A stretch of 64,000 bases of DNA, taken from NCBI GenBank assembly GCA_017657125.1, contig JAGFNX010000079.1, positions 1 to 64,000 of the forward strand. The letters are read 5' to 3'. Made by a program: the position numbers and the translations under genes. Source of the stretch: Scopulariopsis brevicaulis. Taxonomy: Eukaryota > Ascomycota > Sordariomycetes > Microascales > Microascaceae. Of the stretch, positions 33,740-45,456 are shown piece after piece (within the stretch, counting starts at the first letter, position 1; each line of letters begins with the position of its first letter). The notes beneath the pieces are model-generated. The model was given only the letters and a program-made list of their open reading frames with translations. It did no database searches and was not told the origin of the DNA.

Positions 33740-35001
33740 CTACTGAACGCCCTGTATGAGAACCTTGAACACGTCGCTCCGTCCTTCCTTCACTAGCTCA
33801 AACGCCCTCTCTGCGTCCTCAAATTTGAACCGGTTCGTAACCAGCCTCTTCACGTCAATCTTGCCGCTAGAGATGAGGTCGATGGCCGCGGGATAGCAGC
33901 CGGTCAGATACCTGATGGACCCTTTGATGGTCAGGCCGCGAATGCACACCGCCGTGATGGGGAAGCTGATGTTCTCCTTGCCCATGCCGGCCTGCACGAA
34001 GGTGGCCCCCCTTTTGGCCGCGAATACGCCTATCTGGACGCAGGGCTCCGCGCCCGAGCACTCGAGGACGACATCGGCACCCTCTCCGAGACCCATGGTC
34101 CGCTTCAGCTCCTCGGCCGTGTCCTCTGCGTGCTGCATCGGATCGACCCCGTCGTCCGGCCTCCTTGGCTTAAAAACCCCGTCGACGCCATACGATTTTG
34201 CTACCTCTAGCCTGGAATCAACGACATCCACACCGATAACCTTCCCCGCCCCCCAGGCCTTTGCCACCGCCTGACACAAAACGCCGATAGGGCCGCATCC
34301 AAAGACAACGACAGTCTGGTGAGCCCTCAGGCCAGCCGTCTTCGAGATCGCCACCGCGACGGCCGTCGGCTCCACCATGGCCGCTTCCTCAAAGTCCATG
34401 CTGGCCGGTATCTTGTAGCAAAAGTCAGAGGCGTTGACGTAGTACTTGGCCAGCGTGCCGTCGTGGGGCGGCGTGGCGGCGAAGACCATGTCACCGCAGA
34501 GGTGGTACGCTCCCTCGCGGCAGTAATCGCAGCGGCGGCATGGGACGCCCGGCTCCATGGCCACCCTGTCGCCCGGCTTGAGGGTGGCGACACTGCTCCC
34601 GATGTCGACGACTAGGCCGGAGGATTCGTGGCCGAGGACCATGGGGCTCGTAAGGACGTAGGAGCCTATCCGGCCGCGCTGCCAGCTGAAGGGAAGGAAA
34701 ATTGAATGTTAGATCCGGTGGGGAATACGGATTAAGTTGGGGAGCTTGAAGCTCACTAATGCACCTGGACGTAATACTGTCAGTGCCTGGACGGTAGGCT
34801 CTGGGGAGCTGGACGTACATCGCTCCCACAAATTCCCGTCTGGGCGACGTGGACCAGCACATCGTTTGGGTCTTTCAGCTGTGGCTTAGGCCGGTCTTCG
34901 AAGGAGACCTTCTTCACCTCTTTGAGGACAAACGATGGGTTCTGTCGCTGTTAACTGGCCTGAAGCTCCACGGATTCGACGCGACGGAATTTTACCTCCA
35001 T
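33740..35001 (-). CDS. sorbitol/xylitol dehydrogenase (zinc MDR family)
   Basis: 362 residues, four exons: 35001-34996 (6 nt, Met-Glu), 34947-34819, 34764-34757 (8 nt), 34685-33740; introns GT-AG, phases close. The joined N-terminus, MERQNPSFVLKEVKKVSFED, matches fungal polyol dehydrogenases. Catalytic-zinc motifs GICGSDVHYW (Cys about 42) and GHESSG, structural-zinc cysteines in CRRCDYCREGAYHLC, and NAD-binding VFGCGPIGVLC with acidic VDVVDS are all present. It oxidises a polyol such as xylitol or sorbitol with NAD in the cytosol. It stands beside an SDR, a broken sugar transporter and a broken Zn2Cys6 regulator, suggesting an old polyol-use cluster. The 8-nt exon encodes the VHY after the zinc Cys, so it cannot be skipped. 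Confidence 0.93.
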
Positions 35002-35772
35002 ATTGGCGGGTGGGTTTTTACAGGCTGCGAGTTTCCCTTGCGTTCGGTTCGGGCGGTCTGACCGCAGCCGTACGTCCTTATATATACTGGAGTTACGTCA
35101 ACTATTGGAACATGATGTCGCGTAAAATCCTGTTCATGGATTGAGAAGGCCGACCGACCGTCCCTCCGATCTATGTGGGGTTGAGCTGCAACGTAGCTCT
35201 CTAGGGCAGACCGCAGTTGTTTCAATGACGCCGATCCCGTGGAAGGACGCCCAATAGTGGCTTTCAATAAACCTCACACCTGCCCCCATACTGTATCTCA
35301 CATGCGAACGGCGGCGCCAAGCTGCAGGCCGCTGACGGGGTGAGGGGTTGCTCCCCACGTCACGCGAGTAGGTGGCTGTGAAGTCGCCATACTTTTCGAA
35401 AGACCCTCATCGGTCTCGGCTGTTCAAGAGGGTGGAGGCCGTTTTAGGAAATTTAGACGATAGTGCTCCACCCAAGACACTATGCTGTGGGCACTGCGGG
35501 CACTTCCACGCCCGACTTCGCAAAATCTATCGTTTCGGGATTAGTAGCAGCGGAGCATGTTTAGTCAACGCCGGCGCAGGCCCCCAAGCTGAGGGTGCCG
35601 ATCCGTGTTAAAGGCTGTTTCGAGCAGAGGCCGGCATCCCGGGGGAGTCTCGCCTTATCCCTGTTATCCCCATCGCTTGCCAGTGAACATAACCTACGTG
35701 CGACGGCCGCCACGGTATATCGATCAGGTCATCCCTAATCTTATCCCATCACGAAGGGACGGAGTCCCCACG
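35002..35772. other. divergent promoter between dehydrogenase and SDR
   Basis: 771 bp between two divergent starts. No operator recognised with confidence. The frame of the SDR stays open upstream of 35773 but without homology. Confidence 0.5.
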
Positions 35773-36699
35773 ATGCCGCTATACCAGCCACCGAACCCCG
35801 AAGCCCCGGTACTCTCCCAGTTCTCCCTCAAAGGCAAGATAGCGGCAGTCACGGGAGGCGCCAAGGGTATTGGCTTGGAGATAGTACGGGGCCTCGCGGA
35901 AGCAGGGGCAGACGTCGCTCTTATCTACAGCACAAGCACGAACGCCCCGGAACTCGCCCAGCAGATCGCTGCAGAAACCGGCATCAGGGTGCGAGCATAC
36001 CAGAGCGACGTCCGCTCCCGGGCCGCCATCGCCGAGACGGTCGACCGGGTCGTGGCTGACCTTGGAGGCCTCGACGTCATGGTGGCCAACTCGGGGGTCT
36101 GCGCCGAGATACCGGCTTTGGATTATACCGAGGAGACGTGGCGGGCGAATAACAGCGTCAACCTGGACGGCGTCATGTGGACCGCGCAGGCGGCTGGCAG
36201 GGTCTTCCGAGAGAGAGGGAGGGGAAACCTGATTATTACGGCCTCTGTCAGCGCGACGCTGGTAAATCTCCCGCAGAGGCAGGCTGCGTACAACGCGTCG
36301 AAGGCGGCCGCCGTGCGCTTGTCAAAGTGCTTCGCGGTTGAGTGGGCCGATTTTGCGAGAGTCAACTGTGTCTCGCCGGGGTTTATCGAGACAGATAGTG
36401 AGTAACCAGGCTTTTCTTCCCCTTTCCGTCTCCAAGTAAGATGACGGGCTAACGTGATTGCCAATCAGTGCTCTACAAACAGCCTCGAGAGAGGTTTCAC
36501 AAGTGGATGTCTATGATTCCAGGTGGACGGATGGCAAAGACGGCAGAGCTCAAGGGAATAAGTTACTATGACCAAGACAGAGCCAACTTCAACGTTCTAA
36601 CAACGAAATAATCAGGTTTACGTCTTCCTGGCTAGTGATGCATGCTGCTATATGACAGGAGCGGATATAATCGTTGATGGGGGCTATACTCTGCCGTGA
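35773..36699 (+). CDS. short-chain dehydrogenase (sorbose reductase-like), second intron AT-AG
   Basis: 265 residues, three exons: 35773-36397, 36469-36557, 36616-36699. NADP-binding TGGAKGIG, NSG after the central strand, catalytic Tyr/Lys in YNASK, and the C-terminal TGADIIVDGGYTLP typical of fungal L-sorbose/xylulose reductases. The ATG at 35773 begins MPLYQPPNPEAPVLSQF, as in that family. Intron 1 is GT-AG. Intron 2 (36558-36615) starts ATAAGT, has a good branch site (TCTAAC) and ends CAG; only this junction keeps frame. This could be a GT to AT donor mutation that disables the gene, or a rare AT-AG intron. Divergent neighbour of the polyol dehydrogenase. Confidence 0.82.
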
Positions 36700-36835
36700 T
36701 AGCTGGCGTCGTTCTGCGGCTTTGTTTTCTCGTATATGAACCCATTAGACTTGACTGTGGAGCCATAGAACCCCTTCAGGATAGCTTAGCATTGAACATG
36801 AAACCAGATCGCTGCACCTTTCCAGAGCCGTATTA
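36700..36835. other. short 3' flank of the SDR
   Basis: Ends with the TA that precedes the TIR element. Confidence 0.5.
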
Positions 36836-37317
36836 CAATCGCGGGTCAAAAATGTTTGGCAACACTCTATACCATTCCCCACCAAAAAGACACGATGACA
36901 CAGCGGTTTTAAAGCGCATATCAATCCAACGCAAAACGGTAATACTCTATAATTAATATATTCTATAGATGTTTGGTCTCTCTATTACAAATATATTTTA
37001 TTTTCAAGTTAAGTCTAGTTCCTATATTTAGAGGCGCGTTGAAATATAAGACCCTTAGATGTTAGTTAACCATAGAACGTATGTAAAATCCTCAACAGGC
37101 ATATAAGTTCTGAATATCTATGAACTTTGACGCTATGCTACTATAGGAGTTCATGTCCTAATATCAAATAAAAGTATTATCTGATTTTTTAGTAAAATTC
37201 TATAAACAGATATTGAAGTTAAGAGCTTGCGTATTTGTAATCACTATAAATTACACTCCGTACAAGGTGTTTTGGTATGATTTACTAGAGTGTTGCCAAA
37301 CATTTGACCTAAAACTG
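36836..37317. mobile_element. MITE-like element with CA-TIRs and TA target duplication (pogo/Tc1-mariner type)
   Basis: 482-bp A/T-rich element. Its ends are inverted repeats: the left starts CAATCGCGGGTCAA and the right, read on the minus strand, starts CAGTTTTAGGTCAA; both continue with the identical 18-mer ATGTTTGGCAACACTCTA. It is flanked on each side by TA (36834-36835 and 37318-37319), the target duplication of Tc1/mariner-pogo elements, whose ends often begin CAGT. No transposase frame is inside, so it is non-autonomous. It sits between the convergent ends of the SDR and the transporter relic. Confidence 0.8.
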
Positions 37318-37582
37318 TAGAAAACTGAGGCAATCCAGACGTGGCCGTGCAAAAGCTGACTTGATAAAACCACGGGACAGAAATCCCAAACCCGCTCGAA
37401 ATAACGAAGTAAACACACAATGACGAGCTATATCAGCCCAGGTAACCCTTTAGGCTAAACACATCTTAACGATAGAACTGAAAATTGGTTGCACTGGGGA
37501 AGAAACGAGGTGTCGACATCTTATTCGCTTCACATGTCCTCCCGGTCGGAAGAACCAGCCCTTCACGTTCTTGGTTTTAGGC

Positions 37583-39399
37583 CTATTCAACATGCTCCAT
37601 TTGAGAAGCGGGCTTCTCTCCGGTGCCGTCCTGACTGGGGAGGCCAGCGCGTCGCATGTTGCTTTCCTCCCTTTCAACGTATTTGAGGGGCCGGTTGCTC
37701 CCCATCGCATCGTTGTCGCCGACGACAATAAGCGGCGGGTCGTTCCGGTAGTAATCGTCGAGGTCTTCCAGAGTGCGATTTGCTTGCAAGACACCAGCAC
37801 GGTTTCTAAATCCGGGGGGGGGGGGGTCGTCAGGACTTACATGCCTCTGGGTAGAAGAGGTAGATGACTGGTATGAAGGTGGCGTTCAGGACCGTAAAGA
37901 CGATCCAAAACTTCCAGCTTATGTTCTGGATCCCTATGGGCTTAATTTGAACGATGATAAAGTTCGTGATCCTGGGTGAGGCTCTGTTAGGACGGCCTAT
38001 TCCTCGGGAACCCCCGTCCTTTGTCTTACCAGTTGGTCGCAGTAGACACCGCGGCACCCTTCGTTCGCATGGAGATGGAGTTGATCTCGGTAGGGTAAAT
38101 CCACGGGACGCCCAACATGCCGACCCCAAACGCAATGTAGAAGAGGAAGAAGAAGACAATGGAGCCCTCGGCTGCTTTTCGGTTGCTATCGGGTGGGCTT
38201 CCATATCGGAGGAGGATCGTGATCGCCCAGAAGGCCAGCCCCTGGCCAGCCCCTGGCCGGCGGTCGAGACCGGCATAAGTCCTCGGCGACCCCACCTCTC
38301 AACCAGGGGAATAGACGCGCAGGAGAAAATGAAGTATGTCACCAAGTTGACGGCGGTAAGAAGACGGGCTAGCTCGTTCGACAAGCCGACGGCCGTTATG
38401 AGCAAGGTTGGTAGGTAATAGGACATGATGTTAATTCCTGTCGTCCATAAGCAAAGAGCGGAGTCCAATGGGCCATGCTCCTGTCACACCTACCTTCAAC
38501 TCTCGAAGAACAAGGCGACGGAGCGGCTTCGTAGCCCCGGACTGCGGCCAGAGGATGTCCCTCCACCGGATCTGATGCTCCTTCTCATACTCTACGATAA
38601 ATCGGATCTCATCATGCTTTGCAACGACAAACAGATCGTCGGTACCCTTCCCCTCAAGCCGCGCCAGCACATCCTGCACCTCCGAGTTCCTGTTATGGGA
38701 GAGGAGCCACCTCAGCGACTCCGATAGCCACGGCACTGTCGCGAATAGGGCGATGGTAAAGACGAACTGGAAGGCGAGGAGGAATCGCCACGCGACGGCG
38801 CCGCCGGCGAAGGAGAGGCCGTAGTTGATTCAGTTGCATATAGAGAAGTCGAGGATGTTCATCATCATCTCGAACATGACGAGCTTGCCACGGAGGTGCG
38901 CAGGGGATGTTTCGGTCTGCCAGATCGGGGCTGTCGCCGTGTTGATGCCGTTCCCGAGGCTACGCGGGGTTAGCGTTCTTCTCTAGGGGGACGAAAGGGG
39001 AGCTAGGATTTCTGACGAACCCGAGGACAATCCTCCCGACAAACATTTGCTCCAGGCTAAAGGATGCGGTCATCAGGATCGTCCACATGGTCATGATGGC
39101 GGTACCCGCGAGTATAGAATTCTTCCTCCCTAGACGCTCTCCGACCGTAAAGGCGATAATGGCCCCGAAGAAGCAGTCAATATCGTATATTGCTGTGACA
39201 GTAGACAGTAGCGAGGTCTTCTCGGGCCCCACCAGGTCGTGGAGGACCAGAAAGTCGTCGGCGACGATGAGCCGCTGAAGACGGCCTGGTCGTAGCCGAA
39301 CATGAGCACGTCGGTGCTGCAGGCGAAGGTTATCCAGAAGATCAGCCTCTTTCCCTTCATCCCGAAGTACGGGGGCTTTCCCTCCGCTGAGTACGCCAT
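37583..39399 (-). pseudogene. MFS sugar transporter, broken by several lesions
   Basis: Fungal hexose/sugar transporter family: MAYSAEGKPPYFGMKGKRL at 39399, FGYDQAVFSG, GERLGRKNS, GRIVLG(L)GNGINTATAPI, WQTETSPAHLRGKL, PWLSESLRWLL, VPWIYPTEI, and a normal C-terminal tail ending at 37583. Lesions I can see: a one-base loss after FSG (about 39266-39280); a TGA at 38830-38832 where the family has Trp (NWINYG); an 11-bp tandem duplication at 38235-38256 that shifts frame; and a further frame change near 38440-38480. Introns elsewhere remain GT-AG, including a terminal intron with 13 G/C in a row (37814-37826). The gene must be dead in this copy. Confidence 0.85.
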
Positions 39400-40326
39400 T
39401 GCGAGGAGTGGACGTTGATGTGAATTCTAGGTAGCAAAGGATTTTGCGCCTGGCAAGTCCATAATCGTTGTGAACCGGCCTTGGAAAGCTGCCGTATTAT
39501 ATCCATCTTGAATTCTCAAGAGGTTGACTGATATCCCCCGGATCCGTCCACCCGCAACCCAGTCTGGAGAACATGGGGCGCGGAGCCCCGGATCGGGTAT
39601 GGCTTGGCATCATAACCAAGGCACCGATTCGGCGGAAGCGCCGTGGCGAAGAGCAGCCGTTAGAGTAGCCAAATGCGGGAAAACATGCGCACCGGCGCAA
39701 ACGTGGGTTTAGAGCAAGTGTGCTCGCTTGGGAAAGTCTGACCATGATGAGCCGCCGAAAGGGTAAAGAGCCACCCCGACCTGGGAGCACCGAGCCGAAG
39801 TGTGTAGGTGGTGGCTATGTAAAGCATCAGCCCGACCCATCGCATCCATGATATGTCTAGGGACCTCCCCACACGCAACGAAATTCCTCTACTGAGTACT
39901 GCATAGAATAGTGTTTACAAGTCGTACAATGCCTTAATGAATAGGAACCCCAGAACAAACTACAGTAGCCATGCGTGACATTGAATATTTATACCGAGAT
40001 TTTTGGGTACTATGGACACGCTACTCTATGCTAAGACAAAATGAGGCTCAACGAATACCGGGAACGACCCGAACTGAAGATCGCGATGTGGCTCGATTAT
40101 GGCCCCATCTGAGAAGGTCCTCTTGGTGGACCCTGTCTCAGAACGAACGGGTTAAGCTAACCACAAAGAGTAATTTATGCGGCACCCCGCTTAGAAAACT
40201 CATGCCCTTCGGCACTTGCGTCATGTCGGTGGAGCCCCTGGAACACCGGCGTCTCTCCCCACCACGACTCGATAAGATTGCCGAGCTAGGAAATTCACCC
40301 GCACCGGAAAACGACAAACTCGCGAA
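39400..40326. other. divergent upstream region between transporter relic and regulator
   Basis: No gene recognised. Would have been the promoters of the two flanking genes. Confidence 0.5.
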
Positions 40327-42707
40327 ATGGAACAAACTGGCAATGGCCGACAGTGCTCGGGACGGGTCCGGAGCGCAAAACGTTCTAGGAAAGGCTGGTA
40401 TGAACTCTACCGAAATTGCCAAGGCCAAACTCCCGCAAAGAGCCGGGCTAACAAAAGACGGCTCCGATTGAAGTCCGGAGTGCCGCCAGCGTAAGATCAA
40501 GTGCGACGAGCGGCGGCCTCAGTGCGCGCAGTGTCAGAGGAGTGGCCGGACATGTCATCTCCAGGATTCCATATTCAAGCAGCATGCGTTCTGGACTGAA
40601 GGGACCGTTACTACGGGGCATACTGGAACGCCTGTCGACGACTCTCTGTCCTCGGGGACGAGAACCGCACCGGTGCAAGAGCCGCAGCAGCACGGTACGG
40701 TTTGGGACTGGCCCTCCTGTTGTGTATCAGGCTAGCTTATATTTCACAGGCGGGGTCGGCGCGGGCCAGGCAGGGACAGACTACCTCTCCGAAACGTCAG
40801 GGCCACAGCGACGTGAGAACGCAGTTTCCACATTAAATCAGGTGCGCTTCGAGGGTGACCCCCTGACAACGGTCCCCCTTCCTGACTCTAGGGAGCAGGT
40901 CGGATTCGAGCGTCATCAGGAGTGCACCTCTGTTCTTGAGGCCCTTGGAAACCCGGGAATCCTGATACATAATGGTGCCAGTTCGGGTATGGTAGAAGCC
41001 AAACACTGGGCCTGGTACAAATCGCCTTCTGACCGCTTCATAGGCACACGGTTTCATAGTAGTCCTTACCCAACGACGGCCAGTATCTGCGGTGAGACTA
41101 CCATCGAATCGCTCAAGGACACCCAGGAAGAGCTCTTCCTTCTCCGGCATTACTCCTAGTGCATAGCTCCATGGTAAATATAGAGTGTGACCCGGGTTGT
41201 GGTGTACATCCTATTAATTTCGCGACAGGATGGACCTGCTATACCGCTATGAGGTCTTCAGCCGCGAGGTCCTCACGTTAGCGCGCAAGCATCCCATACT
41301 ACGCTACGCCGCCTGTGCCGTCGCAGCGAAGCAGCTAGGCCAGATAAACGGCCCGCTCGCCAACATCATACGCGGCAGGACCCAATTGAACATAGCCAAG
41401 CGCCTCGCCCGGGGCAGGCTCGGCTTCCTCTGGTACGGCATCAAGTACTACGAAAAGGCCATCCAGACCCTCGTCAAGTCGATCACACCCCGAGAATCGC
41501 AGTCGACGTGCGTCCCGCAAAGCTACGCGTCTCCCGCCGTATCACTCTCGCAGGGCGACCTCATGGTCCGGGCTGAGGGCGAGGATCCCATCGTCCGGCT
41601 CTTGGGGACCTGTATCCTCATCCAGTACGAACACCTGAGTGCGAACCGGGACGCGTGGTCCGGCCATTTGACCGGATTCTCCAAGCTTCTTGACCTTATC
41701 GACGACGGAAAGATACTACATCGATATCCCCTTTTTGAGCAGGTGTACCCCTGGACGAAAGATATAATGGAGGTGAAAGCCGGGTTTTGGAATTTTGTAG
41801 CCAATGACCTCGAAGAGTCCTGTGAGTCTATTGAGCTAAAAGGACGCGATCCCAATAACGGTTGGAGGGCACTGATGATTTTCTAGTTGTATCACATCGC
41901 CGGACGCGCATCGATACGGAGAACTTTTCTCTCTGGCGAAACATGGGTCTCCTCATCGATGACGCCGGGAGACTCACCCTGTCGGACGGGCCGCATAGTC
42001 TGGAATCCACGCCAGAGCACGCGAGGGACAAAGTCCTATCTTACACACTGATACGGCTCCTTTGCAAGCTAGTCGACTATCTGGCCCCTCCACTGTGGGA
42101 TACCTCCCCAATGGCCCGGGATGCCCATGCAACGTACGGAAATTCTGCATTCATGGACCTTGAGAACCAGTTCGAGTCGTGGTTTCAGATGATCTCGCCC
42201 TCCTTCCACCCAGACGGGACCTTTGTGTCCGACGCGGGGGATGACGCGACCACGTCCGGACTCTTCGGGCTCGAGCTCTGGTTCAGCAACGACTCGTGCT
42301 CGACCACCATGATGTACTACCACATGGCACGCATGCTTCTCCTCATCCACCGCCCCCCAGAAATGCTCCAAGCTGCCCCTGGTAGGGGCACATCCACGGA
42401 CTTACTCCGCACGTTCCGCACGATCGAAAGGAAGGTGCAGTTCCATGCGCGTCAGATCATAGCGACCGTTCGCGGGACACCTTGTGACGCTATTAAACTG
42501 AGGGCCATCCAGCCACTGTACGTGGCGGGTCGGTGCTGTAATAACTCACGGGATAGGGAGATGCTAGTGGAGATGCTTATGGATATACAGGATGGCCTCG
42601 GGATTGCGACGGGGTATCGGGTTGAGGCGCTCCTGAAGGAGTGGGATACGACGTGTCGGGATGACAAAATTCCTACGAGGTTAGAGACTGAGGACGCTCC
42701 GGGATGA
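40327..42707 (+). pseudogene. Zn2Cys6 fungal regulator with an in-frame TAG
   Basis: Start ATG at 40327. Exon 1 (40327-40397) joins exon 2 (from 40474) across the zinc cluster, giving GCPECRQRKIKCDERRPQC then CAQCQRSGRTC: six Cys as in Gal4-type binuclear clusters. An intron of about 57 nt follows near 40696-40752. The next exon ends in the conserved region ELFLLRHYS-stop-CIAPWMDL: TAG at 41157-41159 interrupts a frame that continues across a GT-AG intron into MDLLYRYEVFSREV and a fungal-TF middle region. A further GT-AG intron joins LEES to FVSHRRTRIDTENF, and the frame ends at 42707. Apart from the TAG, the gene is complete, so the loss looks recent. Likely former regulator of the neighbouring polyol genes (inference from position). 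Confidence 0.78.
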
Positions 42708-43467
42708 CGCGATCTACGTGATAATAGGGGAGAATGCAAGGTCAGAACAGTTAGCGTCTCAACGCGACTACACATACGCGGACTGCGGGCATACTTAAAC
42801 GATTTACAACTATTGTGATCATCCGTGCAACACAATGGGTCGTAGTTAATGACGAACTGTGCGTGGTATATGTGCTTCGTGTGCGAACCCTACGCCACCA
42901 GATACACCATGAGTCGTTACGTGTTGGGAAAGCCGGCGAGGGGAAACAGCCTGTGTGACAACTTCCCGGGCCACTGGGCGTTTGGTATGCTTCGTTTCTA
43001 GGGGGTGACTCCTGTGGGCAGCCACTGGTTACTGGAACAGTTACGGTGCAAATGGGGACCTGTGAGCGTTTGGACGCCAATCCCGGCCCAGCGCATGTTG
43101 ATATTCACCATCGCCACGCTACCAGCGTGCCAGGAATATAAAACGGGCTTTGCTGCCGCATTAGCGAGTCGGGTCAAGGAGTTGCTTCCTAATCACTGGT
43201 TCGGCTTGTTCGTCAATATAGCATCACAGGGCTCCAAGAGGAAGAAGGCCAATACCCTGTGATCCGGTAGAAGTATCAACGCTCTTTGGACAGCATCATG
43301 TGGTATCTGGTATGATTCATATTTTGTGCCAAGCAGCTATGAGATACACAAGGCTCAGATGCAGGCTTTACTTTTGCGGGGAAACATCCCCTGAATTCCC
43401 AGTCCGCTTTGACCCTGCAGCTAACTATGAATCCGTTATTGAGCGCTTTATCCAACGACTACTTGGC
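42708..43467. other. intergenic
   Basis: Convergent 3' ends of the regulator relic and the ene-reductase. A + strand frame at about 43091-43261 looks coding-like but is unrecognised and has no gene context. Confidence 0.45.
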
Positions 43468-44937
43468 TTAGAGAGTAAAAGGAGTCCAATCATTGTAGTT
43501 TTCATCAGGTGTCTTGTATGGCCCATAGTGGACCGTGTGGTCCCGGTCGTTTTGAGCGAATGGGATTCCCCTCTCGATACGAGGGACAACATCCTAATAA
43601 GATTAGATTGGATCTAAAATCAATAGTGGCGGAGAGACACTTACAGGGTTATAGATGAAGGGTCTGCCAAAAGTAATCAAATCCAGTTTTCCTTCCTTGA
43701 CTAGACTATCGGCCTCCTCGGCTGTGTAATCATGGTTGGCCATGAGCAAGGAAGGGCTGCCAGGAAATTTGACAAGTGGACCGAAATCGAGAACCGGATC
43801 GTAGCCTGGGGGCAAAGGATAGCCCTCGGGTCGGGGACTGCGCCCGAAGAAGTCTCCAGTTCCAGCATGAGGATCGACACCGCGACGACCAAGGTTAATG
43901 ATTCCGACCCTACGAGAGACTAGCTCCCTAATAAGGTAAGTATACGTCTCCTTCATCTCGTCGAAATCAACCACCGAATCGTTGTAGACGTCGGTGGGGT
44001 TGAGCTTCACGCAGACGAGCTCAGGTCCATCGAACACATCGGAAATGGCATCGACAACTTCTAAGAGAAAACGGCATCTGTTTTCGACTGAACCTCCGTA
44101 GGAATCCGTTCGCTTGTTGGCACGTCTGTATTATAAGTCAATATGAGTTTAGGAGCCCGGGATCTCTGGGTAATTTACTTACGTGCTGAGGAATTGATGG
44201 GGCAAGTAACCGCTAGTGGTAATGGGCAAGTTAGGACTAAATTCTCCCCGCGAGGGACCACAAGAAACACATACCCCTGAGCCAGAAATTCCACTCCGTC
44301 AAACCCGGCCTTTTTTGCCAGTCGGACAGAACGACGGTAGATTTCCACGATTTCTCGCGGATCCCGGATAGCCTCGACGTTTTCAGTGTGTCCCTGTATA
44401 GAACTAGGTTAATTTCAGTCGTACACAGACGTTTTATGTGGGTTGCGCACAGGAGAACCTGGTAGATCACGGTATTTACCACCATCGGCCTTCACGGAGG
44501 ACGGCGCCAAAACATGAGCCCCTTTTTCTTTCATGATTGGCATCTGGTCATTTTGACAGCGACCTAATGCCAAGTTAGAATTAGTGGAAACGTGCTACTA
44601 TCCATCTGTCGTCGAACGTACCTGCGTGCCATGCCTGGAAGAAGATCTTCCCACCTTCTTTGTGCACAGCGTCGGTCACCTTTCGCCAAGCGTCAGCATG
44701 CTCATCAGTAATCATGAAGGGCGAGTCTTTCCAGTCGCAGCCCGTCCAGTCGACGAACGTGCCCTCGCCGACGATGAGGCCAGTTCCACTTCTAGCTCTA
44801 TCAGCATAATGCTTGATTTGTGCCGCGCCTGGCTTGTAGTCATCCACACAACGGTTGCGTGTCATGGAGCCCATAACAACGCGGTTCCTCAGCAGGAGCT
44901 TCCCGCCAACAGTGATGGGCTCCAGGAGACTTGACAT
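43468..44937 (-). CDS. old yellow enzyme family NADH:flavin oxidoreductase
   Basis: About 390 residues, seven exons; starts MSSLLEPITVGGKLLLRNRV at 44937, first exon to 44622, last exon 43593-43468; introns GT-AG. FMN beta/alpha-barrel signatures in order: RNRVVMGSMTRNR, QAWHAGR, GFDGVEFLAQGGYLPHQFLS, RTDSYGGSVENR, FGRPFIYNPD and the C-terminal DWTPFTL. These enzymes reduce activated C=C bonds (enones, nitro compounds) with NAD(P)H. The last exon (DVVPRIERGIPFAQ) is easily missed because a stop lies in the preceding intron. Neighbours are a Zn2Cys6 regulator, a PRISE-type enone reductase and a transporter, so it may act in one pathway with them. Substrate unknown. Confidence 0.9.
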
Positions 44938-45456
44938 GATGGAACGGTGTTGGGCGTAGAACTGGTTTAGGGGCGTGGCTTTTTTTGTTGAAACGGAGGA
45001 ACTTGGCGTAGTAATTCATAGAGAACGGAATACCTGCTTCCAGATCAAACAGTCCGGGATTTATACGACTATTGCTGGGCGTTACCAACCCCATTAACAT
45101 CAGCCTTGCTTGGAAATCCGGCCATGACGATGGACCCTGCCGTGAACCTGCTTGGAAATCCGGTCATGGCGATAAACCGGGCCGTGGTGCCAAAGGCCGT
45201 GCTTGGCCAATCGGAGGGCGTCATATCCGATCCCTGCTCGGTTTCTGTCACATTAGCGGAAAGCGGGGCCGCGAGATTTTCACGCCGCAGCAGCCAATAG
45301 GGACCTCACTTTTCCGCAGGCGGCGGCGACCCACGCCGCCATCGAACTTCAACTCCGAAGACCGCCGTCGCTAAGGTCCTTTCTCTTCCCTCCCCCCGAG
45401 CCTAGACTGACTTGGTCAATAGTACAAGCATCATACCCTGCGCCTAGAGTCTGAAC
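44938..45456. promoter_or_regulatory. divergent promoter, ene-reductase and regulator
   Basis: 519 bp between divergent starts. A direct repeat of about 20 bases (around TTGGAAATCCGG/TCATG) occurs at roughly 45108-45127 and 45150-45170. No known operator recognised. Confidence 0.5.
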
